Of a DNA stretch of 64,000 nucleotides, positions 26,961 to 33,507 are shown in pieces. How positions within the stretch are numbered: position 1 is the first letter of the stretch; every line of letters starts with the position of its first letter. The notes under the pieces are model-generated. The model had not been told where the DNA came from. It worked only from the letters and a program-made list of their open reading frames with translations, and ran no database searches. This stretch comes from Cypionkella sp. GTDB lineage: Bacteria; Pseudomonadota; Alphaproteobacteria; Rhodobacterales; Rhodobacteraceae. The position numbers and the translations under genes are program-made. The stretch lies in assembly GCF_028290025.1 (NCBI RefSeq), contig NZ_JAQGKQ010000043.1, forward strand, positions 1 through 64,000, written 5' to 3'.

Positions 26961-28672
26961 TGCTGCCTGCCGCCTCCTATTCCGTGGCCGTGCTGGCCGA
27001 TGCGCATTTCCACGATCCGACTGGTGATTTCGGCGGGGCCGGGGTTGTGGTGGATGGCGCGCGTCTTGCTCTGCGCAGTTGGAGCGACACCCGCACCGCC
27101 GCGCGCGCGTTCAACGAAACCGCTGATGCGCTGATGGCTGCCTTGCAAAAAATCGCCGCTTTGGGTGTGCGACATGTGATTCTGGCGGGCGATTACACCG
27201 ATGACGGGCAGGCCGAAAACACCCGACGTTTGGTCGAGTTGTTGCAGCGGTTCGAGGAAAGCCACGGATTGCAGTTCTACGCCATCCCCGGCAATCACGA
27301 CATTTTCGGCCCGCATGGCAAAGACGTGACGACGCGGTTCGTCAATGCTGTGGGTGAGACGGTTATGGTTACCAGCGACCCGAAGCAGGCAAGCAGGGAA
27401 GCTTCGGCCATTCATACAGCCGCGATGCGTTGTGCCGGGCAGCCTGCTGGCCTGATGCCGATGGCGCGGTTTGGTTTGTTTTACCAGCAAAGCTATCTGC
27501 ACTGGGAATCACCGTTTGGCGCTGACGATCAGCCGGCCGCGCGGATGTATGACGCGGTGGCGGCGGATGGGTCGGTGACACATCGGCTTATGGATGCGTC
27601 CTATTTGGTAGAGCCCGAAGCTGGGCTTTGGCTGCTAATGATCGACGCTAATGTCTTTGAGCCGCGATCTGGACGGCACGATGCCAGCCGGAAGAAGGCT
27701 TTTCTTGGGTCGTCGGATGCCGGGTGGAACGCGCTGCTGCGGGTGAAGCCGTTTTTGCTGACATGGATTGCTGATGTTACTGCGAGGGCGGCGGCGCTCG
27801 GCAAAACGCTGATAACGGTCTCGCATTACCCGGTTTTAGACCCGTTTCAGGATGTTGACGGATCGGAGCTTGCGCTGTTTGGCGAGACTTCAATCGTGCG
27901 CCGCACGCCTTCGAACGAAGTAGCGCAAGTGCTTATCAAAGCTGGGCTGCGCTGGCATTTGGGCGGTCATATGCATGTAAATTCCACGACCAGCATGACA
28001 ACGGTTGACGGCAGATTAACCGACTTGTCGCTGCCGTCTTTGGTGGCATTTCCGTCTGCCTTCAAGCTCATCACTGCAAGCGCGAAAGAAGTGTCTGCGC
28101 AAACAATCGAGTTGCGCGACGTAGCAGCTGATCCACGCATTGCTGCCGTGTATCGGGCCGAGGGGCGGCTGGGTGACATCCTTCCACTTGGTGCGTTTCT
28201 GGACACCCAACGTCGAACACATTTGCTGGAACGCCGGCTTATCAATGAATGGCCGCACGAGGTCATTGCTCTGCTGAACGACAGGGATGCCAGCTTTCTG
28301 GTGGATCTGGCTGGAGGAGATATCGAGGCGTTTACGCGTCAGCACGGTCTTGCGCCCGAGCCGATTGCTGGCTGCACTGCGATCGAATTGATCGCTGATG
28401 CTTACATGATCAAAACCGCCGGACCTTTGGCAATAAACTGGATTGCGCCTGACAGGCTTGCGCTGTGTCGGGCGCTCGCGGCTGCGTTCGCAGATGCCTG
28501 CGCCGACCCAACTCAAGGACCAAGCGCCTTCTTGCGGCGGTTCTTAGCGGTACTGAAATCTGCGTTGAACCGGATGGATGCCGACGATGTGGTTATTGTT
28601 CCAGCCGGTGCTATTCAGGCTGCGGCAGGCTCGTCGCCCGCAAAGCCACGACGATATCCAGCGGCTGACTAA
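26960..28672 (+). CDS. Calcineurin-like metallophosphoesterase
   Basis: The 570-residue protein has a metallophosphoesterase domain: VAVLADAHFHD (D-x-H), VILAGDYTDDGQ (GD), IPGNHDIFGPH (GNHD), VSHYP, and LGGHMHVN (GH-x-H). All five metal-site motifs are intact. The last 180 residues form a helical extension without a recognised domain. No signal peptide is evident. It starts at an ATG overlapping the stop of the broken methyltransferase gene and ends 62 bases inside the convergent cyclase gene. Substrate is unknown; some relatives are cyclic-nucleotide phosphodiesterases, which is worth noting beside two cyclases. Confidence 0.88.
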   Translation: MLPAASYSVAVLADAHFHDPTGDFGGAGVVVDGARLALRSWSDTRTAARAFNETADALMAALQKIAALGVRHVILAGDYTDDGQAENTRRLVELLQRFEESHGLQFYAIPGNHDIFGPHGKDVTTRFVNAVGETVMVTSDPKQASREASAIHTAAMRCAGQPAGLMPMARFGLFYQQSYLHWESPFGADDQPAARMYDAVAADGSVTHRLMDASYLVEPEAGLWLLMIDANVFEPRSGRHDASRKKAFLGSSDAGWNALLRVKPFLLTWIADVTARAAALGKTLITVSHYPVLDPFQDVDGSELALFGETSIVRRTPSNEVAQVLIKAGLRWHLGGHMHVNSTTSMTTVDGRLTDLSLPSLVAFPSAFKLITASAKEVSAQTIELRDVAADPRIAAVYRAEGRLGDILPLGAFLDTQRRTHLLERRLINEWPHEVIALLNDRDASFLVDLAGGDIEAFTRQHGLAPEPIAGCTAIELIADAYMIKTAGPLAINWIAPDRLALCRALAAAFADACADPTQGPSAFLRRFLAVLKSALNRMDADDVVIVPAGAIQAAAGSSPAKPRRYPAAD

Positions 28673-30311
28673 GTCCGCGAATTTCAACTGTGCGCGGCAT
28701 AGTCTTGTCGTTGGCGAGAAGCCCCGAAATCTTCAACGCATAAGCCGAGACAGCGACCTGCACGCCAAGATCTTTGGTGGCATTCTCCAATCGGCTGGCG
28801 ATGTTCACCGTCTCGCCCAATGCGGTCAGATGCGCGACCGATTCGCTGCGCTGTGCCGAGCCGATCCGACCCAAAATGGCGTGCCCTGAATGGATGCCGA
28901 TGCCCATCGCCAACGGTATGCGCAGTTCTTCGTGCAGGCTTTGGTTCAAACTATCCAGCACGCCGCTCATCGCGCGGGCGGCAGCGATAGCACGACGCGC
29001 ACCGTCCTCGGGCGTGCCCTCCATCCCGAAGATGGCCATAATGCCGTCGCCCATGAATTTATCGACAAAACCACCGCTGTCTTCGATCGCTTCGGCCATG
29101 CGCCCGAGAAACTGGTTCAGCACAAACACCACGTCGAACGAGAGCCGCCCTTCGGACATCTTGGTGAAGCCGCGCAGGTCGCAAAACAGCAGGGTAATTT
29201 CACGCTCCACCCCCCAATGGTATTTGTCAAAAGTGGCTGCTTGGTTTGGTTCCAGATTGGCAGGAAGCAAAGTAGAGATCGTGAGGTTGGCAGTCGGGCG
29301 CAGTTGGCACCCCAACCGTACGTTCGCCGGAGCGCCAACCCGTCGCAATACTTGGAGTTCAGCCAATGACGGCGGCGGCAATTGATCCAAGCCCTCAATC
29401 ACCCGCACGCGGCAGGTCGAACAACGCGCCCGCCCGCCACAGACTGCAGCATGGGGAATGCGGTTTTGCAGGCTGACCTCAAGGATGGAAAGCCCACGCG
29501 GCGCCGTCACTGTAGGGCCGTTGTAGTAGCGCACAGTAATGCGCGCACCGAACTTGTTGCCAAGCAACAGCAGCAACCACACCGCCACAGCCGCTGCAAG
29601 GATGGCATAATAGGCGTCGGCCCAAAACCCGAGTTGCTGCTGCAACCCTTCGTATTGGTCTGGCGTGAACGGGCTGGAAATACCCCCTAGCTGTCTTTGC
29701 AAGCGACCCGCCGCTACATAACCGGCGTACCCCATCGACGGGATCAGAACCGCCAACCCATAAAACGCCCACAGATGGCGGCGATACCACGGCTTGGGCG
29801 ACAACCACATATGCAGACCCAGACAGCCATGTATCCAGACCAGAGCCACCAGCAACGCCAGCCGCACGGCTTCATTCGGCCACATCGCCCAAAGCGCGTA
29901 GGCGTAACTGTCGGTGACGCCGTAAAGCTCATGCGCGCCGCGTGTGCCAAGTACATGTCGGATCAGAAGGACTGGGATCAGCAGGCCAAAAAGCAGTTGC
30001 ACCGCTCCTCGTATGCCAAGCCGCCACATCCGCAGCTTGACGAATTGCCACAGACCAAGGCAGAAATGCAGCAAAGCCGCCGTGCAAAGCACGACAGTGC
30101 CGAGCAGACTGCGGGTCAGCGCCAGCCGCATGTCTTGTGCGGCCTGCATCGCCTCAAGCGAGATGAGACCAAGCGCATGGTTACACAAATGCGCGGTTGC
30201 GAACGCGAACAACACAAGACCGGACCATAGCCGAAGCTGTGTGAGACTGGGGCGCAAGCGTCGCCACCAACGACGCGCCACCCTGCGCCACGCCTGAGTT
30301 GCGCTCATCAT
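28611..30311 (-). CDS. Class III nucleotide cyclase with multi-histidine membrane anchor and [2Fe-2S] ferredoxin domain
   Basis: The 566-residue protein has three parts. Residues about 25-250 form six hydrophobic helices with histidines in HLCNHALG (41, 45), LLHFCLG (82), RHVLGTRGAH (119, 127) and WIHGCLGLH (161, 167), like the diheme anchor of succinate dehydrogenase. Residues about 258-350 are a plant-type ferredoxin with C-x5-C-x2-C (291, 297, 300) and Cys335. Residues about 370-560 are a class III cyclase with metal aspartates 378 and 422, Lys418 and the Asn503/Arg507 pair, so it should be active. The layout recalls the redox-regulated CyaC of Sinorhizobium. It probably makes cAMP in response to quinone or redox state. 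Confidence 0.9.
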   Translation of the reverse strand: MMSATQAWRRVARRWWRRLRPSLTQLRLWSGLVLFAFATAHLCNHALGLISLEAMQAAQDMRLALTRSLLGTVVLCTAALLHFCLGLWQFVKLRMWRLGIRGAVQLLFGLLIPVLLIRHVLGTRGAHELYGVTDSYAYALWAMWPNEAVRLALLVALVWIHGCLGLHMWLSPKPWYRRHLWAFYGLAVLIPSMGYAGYVAAGRLQRQLGGISSPFTPDQYEGLQQQLGFWADAYYAILAAAVAVWLLLLLGNKFGARITVRYYNGPTVTAPRGLSILEVSLQNRIPHAAVCGGRARCSTCRVRVIEGLDQLPPPSLAELQVLRRVGAPANVRLGCQLRPTANLTISTLLPANLEPNQAATFDKYHWGVEREITLLFCDLRGFTKMSEGRLSFDVVFVLNQFLGRMAEAIEDSGGFVDKFMGDGIMAIFGMEGTPEDGARRAIAAARAMSGVLDSLNQSLHEELRIPLAMGIGIHSGHAILGRIGSAQRSESVAHLTALGETVNIASRLENATKDLGVQVAVSAYALKISGLLANDKTMPRTVEIRGLSQPLDIVVALRATSLPQPE

Positions 30312-30374
30312 AGCGATCCCCCGCAGTTTGTGGCGGGGCAGTCCAAGCCGATAGCTGCTGCGCGCCTGCTCATT

Positions 30375-31745
30375 TCAAGCCACTACGACCAGATCGACAG
30401 GCTGCGGCAATCCTGACACGATTTCACCATCGCGGCGCAGAATATCGGCGTTATAGCCCTGCGCCTCGGCGCTGCTGTGGGTGGAGCGGTCCGTCAGAAC
30501 GCGGGTGCGCTGAACCTTGTTGGCGCTTTCCAGCTTTGACGCAAGATTAACGGCGGGACCGATCACCGTGAACTCGTAGCGACCCTGCGAACCTACAATT
30601 CCCACTGTCACATCTCCTGCCGCGACGGCCGCGCCGGTGGCAAAACGACCGGGCCAGCCCAGTGCGGTGAAGTCTTCTTGCCCGGCATCCAACGCCGCGA
30701 TAACAGCCGCCGCCGCACGAAGGGCATCGGCAGCATAGGTTTCGGCGGACTGGACTGCCCCGAAGGTCGCAAGGATACCATCGCCGATGAATTTGTCGAT
30801 CTGGCCGTTATGTTGCTCAATGGCGGACAAGGCGATCTGCTGATAACACGCCAACGCCCGCATCACGGTTTCTGGTGGCAACGTCAGCGCGGTTTTCGTA
30901 AAGCCGCGCACATCGACAAACAAAATCGCAGCTGAGCGGATTTCACCTTGCCCCTGACCCGGCATTTCGGCCGCTTGTGTGATCAGATCAGCGACTTCGG
31001 GCGCGAAGAATTGGCTAAGATCGTCGGCAGCGGCGTGGCTTTGGATGGCGTCGAACAGCACCGTGCGCGCTTGAAACAACGCGAATGTCAGGATCAGCGT
31101 GACCCCAAGCAACGTCAGGATCTTATCAATCTCGGCGGAGAGCAGAATGGTGTTCGAGGTCAGGTAATCGACATAATTGCGGCTGATGTGCATGTCATTC
31201 ATGTCATAAGTCAGCGCGTAAAGCACCATCAGCGACCAGCCTGACGCCGCAATCAGCCCTGACATCAAGACATAGCGCGGATCGAACCGCAAAGCCCGCA
31301 AGGCGATGAAAAAGAACAGGTACATCATCGCTGGTGATTTCAGATAAAACGCCGGTGGCTGTTCATACTGAAGGTGAAGCGAAAAGATCATCCCACACAG
31401 CAAGCCGACATCGACCACCATCGACAACATCAGATACCAGCTTGGCAGCACGATGCGATAAGACAGAAACACCCGAGACAGCGTAAACGCCAGATAAACC
31501 ACCAAGGCCATCGGCACATAGTTGTCGCCCGGAGCCCCTTCTGCGTGTGGCACAATCCAATAGAGCCCAGCAAAAAACCCAACGATACCAAGCTGTGCCC
31601 AACTGATTGTCTGCTCGGCTGCCGTCTCGCGCCGGTCAATCTCGGCGATGACACGTGCAGGAACAGAGTCTGCATGAGGGCCGCCTGTCCACAGATAGAC
31701 AAGAAAGTCCCGGAAAGAGGACAAGGAAGAAAAACTGGAAGGCAA
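30375..31745 (-). CDS. Membrane class III adenylate/guanylate cyclase
   Basis: The 456-residue protein has about six hydrophobic segments in residues 47-225 and a C-terminal class III cyclase domain (about 265-430). The metal aspartates lie in ILFVDVRGFT (278) and IDKFIGDGILATFG (322, with Lys318), and the transition-state Asn is in FTVIGPAVNLASKLE (400). The usual arginine four residues after that Asn is lysine (404), which may lower activity. The start is TTG with AAAGGAT upstream. The gene lies 63 bases upstream of the ferredoxin-cyclase in the same direction. Confidence 0.9.
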   Translation of the reverse strand: MPSSFSSLSSFRDFLVYLWTGGPHADSVPARVIAEIDRRETAAEQTISWAQLGIVGFFAGLYWIVPHAEGAPGDNYVPMALVVYLAFTLSRVFLSYRIVLPSWYLMLSMVVDVGLLCGMIFSLHLQYEQPPAFYLKSPAMMYLFFFIALRALRFDPRYVLMSGLIAASGWSLMVLYALTYDMNDMHISRNYVDYLTSNTILLSAEIDKILTLLGVTLILTFALFQARTVLFDAIQSHAAADDLSQFFAPEVADLITQAAEMPGQGQGEIRSAAILFVDVRGFTKTALTLPPETVMRALACYQQIALSAIEQHNGQIDKFIGDGILATFGAVQSAETYAADALRAAAAVIAALDAGQEDFTALGWPGRFATGAAVAAGDVTVGIVGSQGRYEFTVIGPAVNLASKLESANKVQRTRVLTDRSTHSSAEAQGYNADILRRDGEIVSGLPQPVDLVVVA

Positions 31746-31888
31746 TCGACTATCCTTTTGTCCGCAGGCATCAACTGATCTGGGAAAGACGCTGCTCTAA
31801 CGGGTTTTGGCGTCACAAAAAAGCGACAATTCCAGAAGCCGCGCGTATCTGGTGCAAAGACTGGAACCGGTGCGGCAAATGCCTGCGG

Positions 31889-32722
31889 CTAAATGTCAAT
31901 CACCTGAAGATCGTATCCGCAAAAGGCGCCCGGGAATTGAAGCTTCGCCTCGCGTTCTATCTCGGCCAGGGCTGTGTCGGTCCGCGTGAAGGCGTGGTGA
32001 ATGAACCCCACTTGTTTCGCATTGGCCGCTTGCGCCAAGCGCACTGCCTGCTGCCAAGTCGAATGGCCAAAGCCCTTGTATGTCACCATTTCTTCGTCCA
32101 GAAATGTCGTATCATACAAAAACAAGTCTACATCCTTGATGAGATTAAGAACGGCAGGGTCCAAGATGCCCGTCTCATGTTCGGTGTCTGTAATGATAGC
32201 GATCGAACGGCCGCCATATTCCACGCGGTAGCCCACCGCATTTCCCGGATGGTTGAGCATTCCGGTGCGGATGGTCACGCCCGGATGCGGCGTTAGAATA
32301 TCGCCTACGCTAAAATCACGTGCATCAATGCCCGCGGTGCAGCAATCCGGCCCAATCGGGAAGAAGGGTTTGCGCATGTATTCCGACAACATCTGCTTGG
32401 TGGTCATCTCTGTCCCCAGATGCCCCGACAACAGCCGGAGCGAACACTCGCGCCGATACAGCGGCTTGAAGAACGGCAGGCCGCAAATGTGATCATAGTG
32501 GGTATGGGTGAAGTAAACCGTCAGATCGGTGCAGCCCTCAGCCACCAGAGCCGCACCGGCAGGCAAAGCGCCACTGCCCAAATCGAACATTATGACATGT
32601 TCACCGCAACGCATCTCTATACAGATGGTATTGCCGCCAAAACGCGCAAACTCCGGCCCACTGACCGAAAGACCGCCTCGGGTGCCCCATAGTTTAAGCT
32701 GAAATTTTGCAGCTTGGGTCAT
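31889..32722 (-). CDS. MBL-fold metal-dependent hydrolase
   Basis: The 277-residue protein has the metallo-beta-lactamase fold with the metal motif TVYFTHTHYDHICGLP (H-x-H-x-D-H), an early LKLWGTRGGLSVSGPEFARFGGNT segment, IITDTEH and the GFGHSTWQQAV segment. This type is related to phosphodiesterase-like and RNase Z-like hydrolases. Because it sits directly upstream of two cyclase genes and downstream of a cyclic-nucleotide-binding protein gene, a role in degrading a cyclic nucleotide is an attractive inference, but not shown. The ATG at 32722 is used; a TTG two codons earlier is possible. Confidence 0.86.
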   Translation of the reverse strand: MTQAAKFQLKLWGTRGGLSVSGPEFARFGGNTICIEMRCGEHVIMFDLGSGALPAGAALVAEGCTDLTVYFTHTHYDHICGLPFFKPLYRRECSLRLLSGHLGTEMTTKQMLSEYMRKPFFPIGPDCCTAGIDARDFSVGDILTPHPGVTIRTGMLNHPGNAVGYRVEYGGRSIAIITDTEHETGILDPAVLNLIKDVDLFLYDTTFLDEEMVTYKGFGHSTWQQAVRLAQAANAKQVGFIHHAFTRTDTALAEIEREAKLQFPGAFCGYDLQVIDI

Positions 32723-32958
32723 GCGCAAGACCAGCCAGAGGGCAGCCTTTTGCCGCGCCTAGGGCAAAGGTCAAAAGCTATCTTATCACTGCGCATCGCC
32801 AAGATCAGACTTCTCCAGATCGCTGATACATTGAAGGATAGGAAGCATCGCCGCAAGTTGCGAGAGCCTATGTGACAACTTCCTAAAAGATTGGTCTGTC
32901 GGGGCCAAAATGTGCAGGCTTGTCTAATAATATGGCAACATCGCCCCACCCAGCCGAT

Positions 32959-33483
32959 TCAACGCTTTGACAGTTCGGCAACCCGGCTGCGTGCCTCGCT
33001 TAGTTCGAGCGTGGTCTGGCCCAAACGGTCGGCCAACACGCGTACGACTTCGATGGTCATTTCGGGAAAGTCGCTCATCAACTTGAAAAAGTTTTCTTTG
33101 CTGATCCGCAAGGCTTCGACCGCCGTCGTTGCCTTGATGGTTGCGGTGCGCGCCACATCGCAAAGGATCGCAATTTCACCAACGATGGCGTTCTCGTCAA
33201 GTTCTGCGACCTTGATCGGCCCGGTTGGCCCATCGACAATCACATCCGCCCGACCTGCAAGAAGGACAAAAGCCGCATCTCCCGTGTCACCTTGGTGAAA
33301 CAGAGCTTCGCCCGCACGGTAAGAAACCCGCTCGGACGTGAAGGCCAGCAATTTGAGCTTGGCAGGGGAGACCCCAGCGAACAGCGGAACCTGCTTCAGC
33401 ATTTTGACTTCGTCATTCAGTAGCACGTCGTCACCATCCCATTTCCGTTGTTGACCCGCTTCCCATTGCTTGCCAATTTCCAT
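32959..33483 (-). CDS. Stand-alone cyclic-nucleotide-binding domain protein
   Basis: The 174-residue protein is mostly one cNMP-binding domain (about residues 30-145): LKQVPLFAGVSPAKLKLLAF, then GEALFHQGDTGDAAFVLLAGRADV and the phosphate-binding cassette IVGEIAILCDVARTATIKA, with the glutamate and arginine that hold the cyclic phosphate and ribose. After it come only about 40 residues of helix, with no DNA-binding domain, so it is not a Crp-type regulator. It starts 24 bases after the ABC-like gene and likely reports cyclic-nucleotide level to it or to another partner. Confidence 0.9.
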   Translation of the reverse strand: MEIGKQWEAGQQRKWDGDDVLLNDEVKMLKQVPLFAGVSPAKLKLLAFTSERVSYRAGEALFHQGDTGDAAFVLLAGRADVIVDGPTGPIKVAELDENAIVGEIAILCDVARTATIKATTAVEALRISKENFFKLMSDFPEMTIEVVRVLADRLGQTTLELSEARSRVAELSKR

Positions 33484-33507
33484 TGCCGGACAGGCCAAGC
33501 CCTTTGA

